NCBI RefSeq assembly: GCF_026626335.1 | Contig: NZ_JAPNTZ010000006.1 | Coordinates: forward strand, 513,747-577,746 | Direction of reading: 5' to 3' | Source: Paractinoplanes pyxinae | GTDB taxonomy: Bacteria; Actinomycetota; Actinomycetes; Mycobacteriales; Micromonosporaceae | Length of the DNA stretch: 64,000 nt | Shown here: piece by piece, positions 49,398-57,402 of the stretch | How positions within the stretch are numbered: position 1 is the stretch's first letter | Layout: each line of letters opens with the position of its first letter | The notes under the pieces: model-generated | Database searches by the model: none | What the model was told of the DNA's origin: nothing | The model's input: only the letters and a program-made list of their open reading frames with translations | Translations under genes and position numbers: made by a program

Positions 49398-49990
49398 CCC
49401 ACTGCCGCCTCGACCGTGAACCGCAGGAACGGGTCGTCCGGAAAGCGGTGGACGGCGTCCCTGAGCAGTTCGGTGTGCTCCGGGGTGATCGAGGGCAGCA
49501 GAGCGTCGATTGCCGCTGTCACGACATTCGGATGCGGATCCGCCCGGATCATGTCGGCCAGCCAGGTGAGAGCCCCGGGATGGGGCAGGTCGGCCAGAAC
49601 CATCGCGGTCATCACGCGTACGTCGTGGTCGGGGTCCTGCACGAGACGCGGGATGATCGCCGGCACGGAGCCGGGCATGGTCGCCAGCGCCTCGGCCGCC
49701 GACGTGCGCAACGACGCCTCGTCGCTGGCCAGATGGACCGCGAGCGCCTCGGCGACCTCGTCGGTGTCGTGCGCGGCCAAGGTGGTCAGCATGGCATCGC
49801 GTACGGCCGGGTCGGTCTCACCGGCCACCCGGGGGATCAGGGCCGGCACGGCCTCAGCCGAGCCGTCCAGGCCCAGGGCGGCCTCGCGACGGACGTCGGG
49901 ATCCGGATCGTCGAGCTGTTCCACCAGCGAGGCAGCGCTCGGTGCGGCCTTCTCCGCGGCCGGTTGCTGATCACGGCGTACGAGTCCCAC
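49394..49990 (-). CDS. HEAT-repeat protein within the chemotaxis operon
   Basis: A 198-residue all-helical protein made of about five HEAT/PBS-lyase-type repeats: LVEQLDDPDPDVRREAALGLDGSAEAVPALIPRVAGETDPAVRDAMLTTLAAHDTDEVAEALAVHLASDEASLRTSAAEALATM and further copies, with the recurring D-x-x-V-R-x-x-A-A-x-A-L core. Such solenoids mediate protein contacts. HEAT proteins accompany che genes in several alternative clusters, where their role is unclear. The GTG start has AGGAGGAAAACC upstream. It lies between cheB (19-base gap) and cheR (4-base overlap), so it is cotranslated with the adaptation enzymes and may tether them. Confidence 0.82.
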   Translation of the reverse strand: MGLVRRDQQPAAEKAAPSAASLVEQLDDPDPDVRREAALGLDGSAEAVPALIPRVAGETDPAVRDAMLTTLAAHDTDEVAEALAVHLASDEASLRTSAAEALATMPGSVPAIIPRLVQDPDHDVRVMTAMVLADLPHPGALTWLADMIRADPHPNVVTAAIDALLPSITPEHTELLRDAVHRFPDDPFLRFTVEAAVG

Positions 49991-50009
49991 GGTTTTCCTC
50001 CTCGGTGCC

Positions 50010-51062
50010 TCAGCGGACCCATTCGGCCAGTTGGTCGGCGATGGCATGGGACGGCAGCACCTCGGTCGCGCCGCCGCGCCGGGCCAGCTCCCCCGGCATG
50101 CCCCAGACCACCGCGGTCTCCTCGGCCTCGGCGATCGTGCGGCCGCCGCCCTCGCGGACCGCCGCCATCTCGGCCGCGCCGTCGTCCCCCATCCCGGTCA
50201 GCAGCGCGCAGACCAGCCGTTCGGGCGCGATGTGGCGGCGGGCCGACGCGACCAGCCGGTCGACGCTCGGGTGCCAGCGGTATTCGGCCCCGGCCGGCAC
50301 GCTCTTGACGATCAATCCGTCCGTACGCCGGGCCACCACCACGTCGTTGCTGCCCCGGCCCAGATAGATCGCGCCCGGCCGGACTGTCATGATCCGGTCG
50401 ACCTCGTGCACCCGCAGCGCGCAGATCTCGTCGAGACGGCGGGCCAAGGTGGCCGTGAACGAGGCCGGGATGTGCTGGGCGACGACGACCGGGGCGCTCA
50501 GGGTGGCCGGCAGCCGCGGCAACAGCTCGTTGAGCAGCGCCGGGCCGCCGGTCGAGGACCCGATCAGGACCAGGTCGCAGCGCTGGGCCGCCGCGGACCG
50601 CCGGGGCGGGGGTGTGGCCGCCGCCGTGGCCCGGATGCGGGCCGACAACCCCTGAGCCCGGCCGATCCGAGCTTTGGCCGCGGCCCGCACCTTGCCGGCG
50701 ATCTCGGTCGCGATGTCGCTCATGTTCAGCGACACCGTGCCGCCCGGCTTGGCCACGTAGTCGACCGCGCCCAGCTCCAGAGCCTCCAAAGTGACCAGCG
50801 CGTTCGCCTCGGTCAGCGACGACACCATGACCACCGGCGTGGGGTGATCGGCCATGATCTTGGCCAGGCAGGTGAGACCGTCCATCTCGGGCATGTTGAT
50901 GTCGAGCGTGACCACGTCCGGGCGTACGCGATCAAGCTGGTCCAGGCCGTCGGAGCCGTTGCGGGCCGTGTGCACCTCGAAGCCACCGGCCTCCTCGAGG
51001 ATGCCCTTGATGGCCCGGCGCATCAGCGCGGAATCGTCGACGACCAGCACAGAGATAGCCAT
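50010..51062 (-). CDS. cheB: Chemotaxis methylesterase/deamidase CheB
   Basis: A 350-residue CheB. The receiver domain has D9/D10 in VLVVDDSALMRRAI and phosphoacceptor D54 in VTLDINMPEMDGL. A linker of about 40 residues leads to the esterase domain: catalytic Ser in LVLIGSSTGGP, His in VVVAQHIPASF and Asp in LTGMGDDGA. WHPSVDRL is another CheB signature. It removes methyl groups from receptor glutamates when phosphorylated by CheA. It begins 11 bases after the triple-CheW gene. Confidence 0.95.
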   Translation of the reverse strand: MAISVLVVDDSALMRRAIKGILEEAGGFEVHTARNGSDGLDQLDRVRPDVVTLDINMPEMDGLTCLAKIMADHPTPVVMVSSLTEANALVTLEALELGAVDYVAKPGGTVSLNMSDIATEIAGKVRAAAKARIGRAQGLSARIRATAAATPPPRRSAAAQRCDLVLIGSSTGGPALLNELLPRLPATLSAPVVVAQHIPASFTATLARRLDEICALRVHEVDRIMTVRPGAIYLGRGSNDVVVARRTDGLIVKSVPAGAEYRWHPSVDRLVASARRHIAPERLVCALLTGMGDDGAAEMAAVREGGGRTIAEAEETAVVWGMPGELARRGGATEVLPSHAIADQLAEWVR

Positions 51063-51073
51063 GAACGGTCCTG

Positions 51074-52639
51074 TCAGACTGGCTCGAGGACGTCGGCGGC
51101 CTCGTGGACGGCACACTCCAGCTCGGCTGCCTCGTCGGCCGCCAGCAGCTGGTCGACCTGGACGAGCAGCAGCATCCGCTTCTGCTCGGGCAGGTTGGCC
51201 ACGCGCGACACCACGCGGGCCTGCTCGGCCGACAGCCTCGGGGCCGGTTCGAGCACGTGCCGCCCGATCCGGCCGACCTCGGCCACCGAATCCACGATGA
51301 AGCCGGTCCGGACACCGCCGATGATCAGCACCACGATCCGCTGACGCTCGTCGCGTTCGCTGCGAGGCAACCCCAGCCGGGTCCGAAGGTCGACCACGGG
51401 CAGCACGGTGCCGCGCAGGTTCACCAGCCCCTCGACGAAATCGAACGACCGGGGTACGCGGATGAGTGCCTCGGGTACGCGGATGATCTCCTGTACGGCG
51501 TCGACGTCGACCGCGTACTCCTCGTCGTCCAGCCGGAACACGACGAACAGCTCCTCGTCGCCGCGCCCGTCGTCGGCCTGCTCCTCGGCCATTCCTGGTC
51601 CCTCCTCCCGGTCCTGGTGCTCGGCGATCTCGCTGCGGACCTCGGGCGAGTCGAACATGCGGTTCACACTCAGCACCGACACGAGACGCTTGCCGTCCTC
51701 GAGCCGGCACACCGACTCGACCTCGCTCTTACGGCCGTCACCGGCCATGAAGCCGGGCAGCGGCGCGACCAACTGGTGCGGCACCCGCAGCACCTCGCGC
51801 ACCGTGTCCATCACCACGCCGACCACGCCTCCGTCGAGCGAGACGACGACGATCCGGTTCTGCGGCTCCAGCGGAGTGACCGGGAGCCCGAAGACGCGGC
51901 GCATGCTGACCACCGGCAGCAGCCGGCCTCGCAGGTCGATCACGCCGAGGACCCGGCTGCCCGCATTGGGCACATGGCTCACCGACTCCGGCGCCTGCAC
52001 GATCTCCTGCACCTGGTCGATGGGGAGCGCGTACTCCTGACCCTGCACCGCGAAGCTGACAAGCTCGAGCGTGTCGTCGTTCTCGGCCTCGTCGTCCTGG
52101 TCCGCCGATGTTCCCACCGAGGGCCGCGTGGCCCCGGTGACCTCGCGGCTCGCCGCGGCCTCGGCCAGCCCGTCGAACTGACTACCGACCAGACGGTCGA
52201 CGTCGAGCACGCTGGTCATGCCGCCACCGTCCACCTTGATCACGCCGACCAGGACGTCCGACCGCACGGTGGACTGCACGTCGTCGGCCGGTTCCATCGC
52301 CGACGGGTCGATGCTGATCACGCTGGCCACCCGGTCGACCACGAAGCCGAGCGGCACGCCGCCGTCGACCACGATGACCCGGGTCGTCTCGTCGTGCCCG
52401 GCCTGGGGCATGCTGCAGCACTCCCGCAGGCTGACCACCGGCAGAACGCGGCCCCGCAGATTGGCCAGGCCCTCGAGCGCCGGCGGGCCGAGCGGCACCT
52501 TGACCACGGCCGGCATGCGGATGATCTCTTGCACCCGGCTCATCGGGAACGCGTACCGCTCGTCGGCCATGTCGAAGGTGACGTAGTCGGCGTTGTCGTC
52601 CTCCACGGCCAGATCGTCGTCACTGGTCACCGGGCTCAC
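51074..52639 (-). CDS. Triple-CheW fusion adaptor protein
   Basis: A 521-residue protein consisting of three complete CheW domains in tandem, joined by acidic linkers. Domain 1 is about 17-155 (VTFDMADERYAFPMSRVQEIIRMP ... LANLRGRVLPVVSLRE), domain 2 about 192-340 (LVSFAVQGQEYALPIDQVQEIVQAP ... VIDLRGRLLPVVSMRR) and domain 3 about 365-515 (VVFRLDDEEYAVDVDAVQEIIRVP ... LVNLRGTVLPVVDLRT). Each keeps the N-L-R-G / D-L-R-G motif that contacts CheA and receptors. CheW is usually a single domain. A triple form could bridge several receptor or CheA units in a cytoplasmic array. No separate cheW gene is in the operon. The GTG start overlaps the receptor stop (GTGA). Confidence 0.9.
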   Translation of the reverse strand: MSPVTSDDDLAVEDDNADYVTFDMADERYAFPMSRVQEIIRMPAVVKVPLGPPALEGLANLRGRVLPVVSLRECCSMPQAGHDETTRVIVVDGGVPLGFVVDRVASVISIDPSAMEPADDVQSTVRSDVLVGVIKVDGGGMTSVLDVDRLVGSQFDGLAEAAASREVTGATRPSVGTSADQDDEAENDDTLELVSFAVQGQEYALPIDQVQEIVQAPESVSHVPNAGSRVLGVIDLRGRLLPVVSMRRVFGLPVTPLEPQNRIVVVSLDGGVVGVVMDTVREVLRVPHQLVAPLPGFMAGDGRKSEVESVCRLEDGKRLVSVLSVNRMFDSPEVRSEIAEHQDREEGPGMAEEQADDGRGDEELFVVFRLDDEEYAVDVDAVQEIIRVPEALIRVPRSFDFVEGLVNLRGTVLPVVDLRTRLGLPRSERDERQRIVVLIIGGVRTGFIVDSVAEVGRIGRHVLEPAPRLSAEQARVVSRVANLPEQKRMLLLVQVDQLLAADEAAELECAVHEAADVLEPV

Positions 52640-54588
52640 CCAGCGTTCTGCAACTCGTCGGCCAGCGCGGCGATCTCCTCCACCGCGGCGGCCAGCTCCT
52701 CGGCCCCCTGCGCCTGTTCGCGCGCCGCGGTGGACGACTGCGCGGCCAGCTGCTCGGCCTGGTTGGCGGCGGTCGAGATCTGCTCGAGGCCGGTCTTGAC
52801 CTCGCCGAGGATGCCGGCGATATGCAGCGCCGACTCCCGTACCTCATCGTTGCCGGACCGCACCTGCTGCATGTCCCGCTCGATCTCCTCGAGCCGCTGC
52901 GTGGTGGCCTTGGCCGCCTCCACCTCGGCCAGCGCCTGCCGGCTGGTCTCCTCGAGGTCGGCCCGCACTTGCACGATCCGGTCCTGCACCGACTTGACCA
53001 GGTCCTTGATGCGGTCGGCGTTGTCGGCCGAGTCGCGGGCCAGATTGCGGATGTCGGTCGACACCACGGCGAAGCCCTTGCCGAACTCGCCCGCGCGGGC
53101 TGACTCGACCGAGCCGTTCACGGCCAGCATGTTGGTCTGGATCGAGACGTTCGCGATGGCGTCGACGATCTTGTCGATCCGGCGTGAGATCTGCTCCAGC
53201 TCCGACACCTTGCGCACGTTGTCGATGCCGTCCCGGGCCGACTGCCCGATCGCCTCGATCATCGAGTCGACGGCGACCTTGTTGGTGCCGAGCATCTCGA
53301 GAATGACATCAGCCCGCTCGACCGCCGTGCCACCCCGGGCCGATGACAGTTGCGCACCCTGCTCGATCAGATTGACGGCCTCGGCGGTCTGCTGAGCCTT
53401 CTCGGCCGCCGTCCGCGCCCCCGAGTTGATCTCGGAGATCGCGGTGTTGATCTGGGTCGCGGCCCGGTTGATCTCCTCGACCGCGGCCGACAGCTCCTCG
53501 GCGACCGAGGCGACCTCCTCCGCGCTCTTGGTGATGTCAGTGCTCGACCGCAGCGTCTCCGAGACCTCGGCCAGGGTCTCGGCAGCCTGCTCGCTCTGCC
53601 GCAAGGCCTGCGTCTGCTGGTTGACCGTCTGCAGCGATTCCTCACAAGCGGCCGACTGCTGCTCGGCCGCCGCAGCGATCTCTTCGGATCGGGCCTTGGC
53701 ACCACCCGCCGCTGTCCGGGCTTCGGCAGCGGCGTCGGCCATCTCGGTCGCACCGGTCATGATCGTGCCCATGTCGGCCCGGATCGTCTCGAGCTGCTCG
53801 GTGATCGATTTACCCTTCTCGACCTCGCCCCGCGCGGTCTCGGCCGACGACTGCACCGCGGAGGCGATCGCCGTGACGCTGTCCCGCACCTCGTCGATGA
53901 GGTCACGGATCTGGCGGGCGCTGCGCTCGCTGGTCTCGGCCAGGGTGCGCACCTCGTCCGCGACGACGGCGAAACCCTTACCGTGCTGGCGGGCCCGGGC
54001 GGCTTCGATCGCCGCGTTGAGTGCGAGCAGATTGGTCTGGTCCGCGATGTGGGCAACTGTCTTGACGATTTCGCCGATTTCGTCGGCTTGCTTCTCCAGC
54101 TCGCTGATCGTCACGACCGACGCCGTCTGCCGGCCCGAGGCGTTGTCGACGTTGGCGAGCAACAGGTTGATGCCCGTACGGGTCTCGTTCAACAGGTTCT
54201 GCAGAGCCTGGCTGAGGTCGGCCACCTGCCGGGTGGTGGCCTCCTGACGGCTGACCTGGTCCTCGACCTGGTTCATGGCGGCCAGACTTTCCTGGGTCGC
54301 GCCCGAGGCCTGTTCGGCGCCCGCCGAGATCTGCTGCATCGACTCGGTGAGCTGGCGTGACGCCTCGGCGGCCTCGGCGTTCTGGGCCGAGATCTCGGCG
54401 GTGGCCGCCGCGATGCGTTCGGCGGCCTGTTGCTGCTTGGCGACGGACCGGGCCTGCCGGCGGCTGGCGTCGGTGTCGCCGCCCCCACCGCCCCGAGGCG
54501 GTCGGGTGGAGGCCGGTGCGGAGATCGACCGGCTGGTGCGGGCCTGGTCGGAAGCCCGGCCGTTGGCGGTGCTCGTAGTCAGGGGCAT
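52636..54588 (-). CDS. Soluble chemoreceptor with two signalling tips (first gene of che operon)
   Basis: A 650-residue, almost entirely helical coiled-coil protein without membrane spans or signal peptide. Two separate MCP hairpin tips are visible: a canonical one at about 181-222 (IADQTNLLALNAAIEAARARQHGKGFAVVADEVRTLAETS) and a second at about 480-525 (VSIQTNMLAVNGSVESARAGEFGKGFAVVSTDIRNLARDSA). Each is flanked by Gln/Glu-rich heptads (SAAVEEINRAA, EELAAAVEEIAAL). The first 45 residues are Gly/Ser-rich and disordered. No sensory domain is recognised. It is the first gene of the operon and is coupled to the triple-CheW gene. Two tips in one chain could dock on two baseplates or form a two-layer array. 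Confidence 0.88.
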   Translation of the reverse strand: MPLTTSTANGRASDQARTSRSISAPASTRPPRGGGGGDTDASRRQARSVAKQQQAAERIAAATAEISAQNAEAAEASRQLTESMQQISAGAEQASGATQESLAAMNQVEDQVSRQEATTRQVADLSQALQNLLNETRTGINLLLANVDNASGRQTASVVTISELEKQADEIGEIVKTVAHIADQTNLLALNAAIEAARARQHGKGFAVVADEVRTLAETSERSARQIRDLIDEVRDSVTAIASAVQSSAETARGEVEKGKSITEQLETIRADMGTIMTGATEMADAAAEARTAAGGAKARSEEIAAAAEQQSAACEESLQTVNQQTQALRQSEQAAETLAEVSETLRSSTDITKSAEEVASVAEELSAAVEEINRAATQINTAISEINSGARTAAEKAQQTAEAVNLIEQGAQLSSARGGTAVERADVILEMLGTNKVAVDSMIEAIGQSARDGIDNVRKVSELEQISRRIDKIVDAIANVSIQTNMLAVNGSVESARAGEFGKGFAVVSTDIRNLARDSADNADRIKDLVKSVQDRIVQVRADLEETSRQALAEVEAAKATTQRLEEIERDMQQVRSGNDEVRESALHIAGILGEVKTGLEQISTAANQAEQLAAQSSTAAREQAQGAEELAAAVEEIAALADELQNAG

Positions 54589-54797
54589 GGGGGTGGACTC
54601 CCTCTCGTGGGAATTGCCTCACGCGATCAGCGTCAGGACACCGGAGTCGGGAAATGCACCGCGAAATTCAGCGGGCTTCTCACCTATCCGAAATCCTGGC
54701 ACCGGCAAAGACGCCGCGAAGAGAAATCCAATTACTTCAATGAGACCAGCTCAGAGCGGGTTAAGACCGACTTTTACGGCTGCCACACCTGTCCCAC
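54589..54797 (-). promoter_or_regulatory. Upstream region of the chemotaxis operon
   Basis: This 209-base gap separates the operon from a glycosylase gene whose stop lies at 54798. It is clearly more AT-rich than the neighbouring genes, especially 54720-54780 (CCAATTACTTCAATGAGACC), and must hold the che promoter on the minus strand. A clear flagellar-type sigma-28 promoter (TAAA ... GCCGATAA) was not found; only TAAAAGTCGG resembles its -35 part. The receptor ATG is preceded by GAGAGGGAG at a long distance. Confidence 0.45.
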
Positions 54798-55364
54798 TCA
54801 GGCCTTGGCGGCTGCTTTCATCTCTTTCTTATAAGCGCGCACCTTGCCGAGCGACTGCTCGTCGACGATGTCGGCCACCGACTTGTAGGAACCCTCGACG
54901 CCGTAGCCGCCGGCGGCCTCGCGCCAGCCGGCCGGCTGCACCCCGTACTGCTTGCCGAGCAGCGCCACGAAGATCTGCGACTTCTGCCGGCCGAACCCGG
55001 GCAGCGAGGCGACCCGCTTGAGCAGTTCGCCGCCGTTCTCGGCACCGTCCCAAAGCTTGGCGGCATCACCGTCGTACCGCTCGACCAGCGCCCGGCACAC
55101 CTCTTGCACCCGAGCCGCCATGGCCTTCGGGAACCGATGCAACGCCGGCGGCTTGGCGAAGATCGCGATCAACCCCTCCGGGTCGAACTCGGCCAGCTCA
55201 GCCGCGGTCGGCGCATGCCCGAGCCGCTGAGCCAACACGAACGGCGAGCTGAACGCCTTCTCCAACGGAATCTGCTGATCGAGCACCATGCCGATGAGCA
55301 GCGCCAACGGATCGGTGGACAGCAGCTTGTTGGCCTCAGCGTCAATCGGCAGCGAAAGCGTCAT
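54798..55364 (-). CDS. HhH-GPD-type base excision DNA repair protein
   Basis: A 188-residue member of the HhH-GPD glycosylase superfamily, in the actinobacterial group with the conserved LLIGMVLDQQIPLEKAFSSPFVLAQRLG (about 20-47) and the helix-hairpin-helix LLKRVASLPGFGRQKSQIFVALLGKQYG (about 117-144). The catalytic Asp is not evident at the standard GPD position, so enzyme activity on damaged bases should be treated as unproven. No iron-sulfur cysteines are present. An in-frame ATG 9 bases upstream directly follows GCGAGG with no spacing, so the second ATG is preferred. It stands alone before the che operon. Confidence 0.78.
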   Translation of the reverse strand: MTLSLPIDAEANKLLSTDPLALLIGMVLDQQIPLEKAFSSPFVLAQRLGHAPTAAELAEFDPEGLIAIFAKPPALHRFPKAMAARVQEVCRALVERYDGDAAKLWDGAENGGELLKRVASLPGFGRQKSQIFVALLGKQYGVQPAGWREAAGGYGVEGSYKSVADIVDEQSLGKVRAYKKEMKAAAKA

Positions 55365-55423
55365 GGCGCTCATCCTCGCAGGTCTCCCCACCCCGTCGCT
55401 GCCGCCCGCCCGCGCTCGCCGCC

Positions 55424-55490
55424 GCGTTCACAGGGCCGCCCGCGTTCATCGCTGGCCTGCCGCGTTCACTGGCCCGCCCACCGGCGTTCA
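55424..55490. repeat. Irregular repeats of GCGTTCA
   Basis: GCGTTCA occurs at 55424, 55442, 55462 and 55484, spaced 18, 20 and 22 bases, with GGGCCGCCC/GGCCCGCCC-like sequence between copies. The last copy runs into the response regulator stop codon. It resembles the GCGTTC-containing 21-bp repeat at 7960-8043 in composition. Confidence 0.6.
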
Positions 55491-56207
55491 GCGGAGGCCG
55501 CCCTCGTAGGCGGCGATGACCAGGTGGGAGCGATCGCGGCCGTCGAACTTGGCCAGCAGGCGGTTGATGTGGGTCTTGACCGTGGACATGCTGACACCCA
55601 GATCGGCGGCGATCTGATCGTTCGAGAGGCCGCGAGCCACCAGGATCAGCACCTCGCGCTCGCGCCCGGTGATGTGCGGCAGCGGCGTCACCTGGCGCTC
55701 GGGCATCTCGACATACGCGTCGATCAACTGACCCTGGGCTGTCAAGGCCAGCAACCGCCCGCCCGCCGCCACATGCTTGATCCCCGCGATCAGCTCACCG
55801 GGCAGCGCCTCTTTCATGAGGAACCCCTGCGCGCCCGCCCGCAGCGCCCCCACCACGTACTCCCGCAGGTCGAACGTGGTCAACATGATCACCCTCGATG
55901 CGACCGGCGGAAAGCCCTGACAGATCTGCCGCGTGGCCTCGATCCCATCCATCTCCGGCATCCGAACATCCATCAACACGACGTCGGGTTCCTCGCGCCG
56001 AACGACCTCCACCGCCTCCCGCCCCGTGCCGGCCTCACCGACGCAAACCAGCCCCGGCGTGTGATCAATCAACAGCCGAAAGCTGCCCCGCACCAACACC
56101 TGATCGTCAGCCACCACCACCCGGACATCACTCACCGCTCCAACCGCAGGCGCCGCCGGACCATCGCTCACGGCTTCAACCGCAGCCCGGTCCGCGACCT
56201 CGCTCAT
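55488..56207 (-). CDS. NarL/LuxR-family response regulator with duplicated N-terminal extension
   Basis: A 239-residue regulator. The receiver domain begins at VSDVRVVVADDQVLVRG, about residue 25, with D34/D35 and phosphoacceptor D80 in DVVLMDVRMPEMDG; the LuxR-type helix-turn-helix is LTGREREVLILVARGLSNDQIAADLGVSMSTVKTHINRLLAKF (here starting ITGRERE) at about 178-220. The first 24 residues are two extra 12-residue units produced by triplication of the kinase/regulator junction, giving three possible starts (ATG, GTG, GTG) each 36 bases apart. The ATG overlaps the kinase stop. It is probably activated by the kinase gene before it and controls the divergent ABC transporter. Confidence 0.9.
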   Translation of the reverse strand: MSEVADRAAVEAVSDGPAAPAVGAVSDVRVVVADDQVLVRGSFRLLIDHTPGLVCVGEAGTGREAVEVVRREEPDVVLMDVRMPEMDGIEATRQICQGFPPVASRVIMLTTFDLREYVVGALRAGAQGFLMKEALPGELIAGIKHVAAGGRLLALTAQGQLIDAYVEMPERQVTPLPHITGREREVLILVARGLSNDQIAADLGVSMSTVKTHINRLLAKFDGRDRSHLVIAAYEGGLR

Positions 56208-56221
56208 GGCTGAAACCGCAG
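56114..56221 (-). repeat. Three tandem 36-bp copies of the kinase-stop/regulator-start junction
   Basis: Units at 56186-56221, 56150-56185 and 56114-56149 each begin CTGCGGTT, then about AGCC, then (A/G)TGAG(C/T)GA. The first is the true end of the kinase gene (LRFQP and stop) with its overlapping regulator ATG. In the same register the other two would read LRLKP-stop and LRLER-stop, each with a GTG start. Confidence 0.85.
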
Positions 56222-57367
56222 GGTTGTCGCCACTGCCCAGCCGCCGCCGGGGCGGGGGCCGGCGCTCAGCTCGCCACCGAACTGGGCGGCGCGCTCGCGC
56301 ATGCCGATCAGCCCCTGGCCGGCCTCTGACCGTTCGCTCCCGTCGTGGTGGGCACCGTCGTCGGTCACCTGCACGCCCACCCGGCCTTCGCCGGCCACGA
56401 TCTCGATGCGGCAACGGCTGGCGCCCGAGTGCCTGACCACATTGGTCAGCGCCTCCTGCACAACGCGATAAACCGAGAGCGCGACGTCGTCCGGCATTTC
56501 GCTCGCGGCGCCCGTGGCCTCGGATCGACTGTCGAACTCGACCGCCAGGCCGGTGGACCGGGCCGCCGCGACCAACCCGTCGAGGTCGGCGAGCTTGGGC
56601 ATCGGCCTCATCGCGGCCTCGGCCCGGATAACACCGAGCGCCCGGCGGATCTCGCCAAGCGTCTCCCGGCTGGTGGTGGCGATGATGCGCAGTGCGTCGC
56701 GCATCTCGTCCGGACGCTCCTGGCCGACGTGATCGGCGATCGTCGCCTTGACCGCGATCATGCTCATGCTGTGGGCAACGATGTCGTGCAGCTCGCGGGC
56801 GATGCGCAGCCTCTCTTGCTCCACCGCGAGCGCGGTCGCCTGCTCCACTCGGGCGGACGCGTGAGCACGGCGTTCCCGGACCACGCGCCCGGTGGCCCAG
56901 CAGGCGCCGGTGACCCAGCTGATCAAGCCGGTGCCCATCACGTCGTGCGACGTCATACCGAATACCGCCGCCACGACCACCACGGCGGCCAGAACGACGG
57001 GTACCGAGTGCCGCCGCCGGATCTGGAGGCCGACCGAGTAGAGGACGAGCCCCAGCGCGACGACCGGCGCCGGACCGGCGTAGAAGGGAATCACCCCCGA
57101 GCCGACGACCAGAGCCACAAGAGCCAGGGTCAGGACCGTCGCCATGATCGGCCAGAGGCGACGGACAGCCACCGGCAGACCGAGGACGAGCCCGGCCAGC
57201 AAAGAGGCCCAGCCCGGCTCGGACCAGCCGGATTGAGGGCTGATCGGGCTCTCGGTCGCCGCATACCAGCAGCCGAGCACGGTGGCCACGGCCAGCAGGC
57301 CGTCGATGGCGATCAGCTGGCCGCGGCTGAGCCTGCGAAGGAGCAGAGAGGGCGTAGCGGCAGTCAC
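56204..57367 (-). CDS. Sensor histidine kinase, NarX/DesK type
   Basis: A 387-residue kinase with about five or six membrane helices in residues 18-160 (IDGLLAVATVLGCWYAA, WASLLAGLVLGLPVAV, MATVLTLALVALVVGSG, VVALGLVLYSVGL, VVLAAVVVVAAVFGM) and little extracytoplasmic sequence. The HisKA_3 phosphoacceptor is H194 in RIARELHDIVAHSMSMI; ATPase motifs are VQEALTNVVRHSGAS, VQVTDDG and GLIGMRERAAQFGGEL. Such kinases often sense the membrane or a partner transporter. The GTG start lies 120 bases from the divergent ABC operon, with a dyad between them. Pairing with the MacB-type exporter suggests sensing of a cell-envelope-active compound, as inference. Confidence 0.92.
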   Translation of the reverse strand: MTAATPSLLLRRLSRGQLIAIDGLLAVATVLGCWYAATESPISPQSGWSEPGWASLLAGLVLGLPVAVRRLWPIMATVLTLALVALVVGSGVIPFYAGPAPVVALGLVLYSVGLQIRRRHSVPVVLAAVVVVAAVFGMTSHDVMGTGLISWVTGACWATGRVVRERRAHASARVEQATALAVEQERLRIARELHDIVAHSMSMIAVKATIADHVGQERPDEMRDALRIIATTSRETLGEIRRALGVIRAEAAMRPMPKLADLDGLVAAARSTGLAVEFDSRSEATGAASEMPDDVALSVYRVVQEALTNVVRHSGASRCRIEIVAGEGRVGVQVTDDGAHHDGSERSEAGQGLIGMRERAAQFGGELSAGPRPGGGWAVATTLRFQP

Positions 57368-57402
57368 GAAGGCGACGTTATCGAGCCGAGCCGATCCGAA
57401 GC

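Noticed and set aside
54640..54790. Sigma-28-type flagellar promoter in front of the chemotaxis operon
   Set aside because: Only TAAAAGTCGG resembles the upstream element; no GCCGATAA follows at the proper distance.
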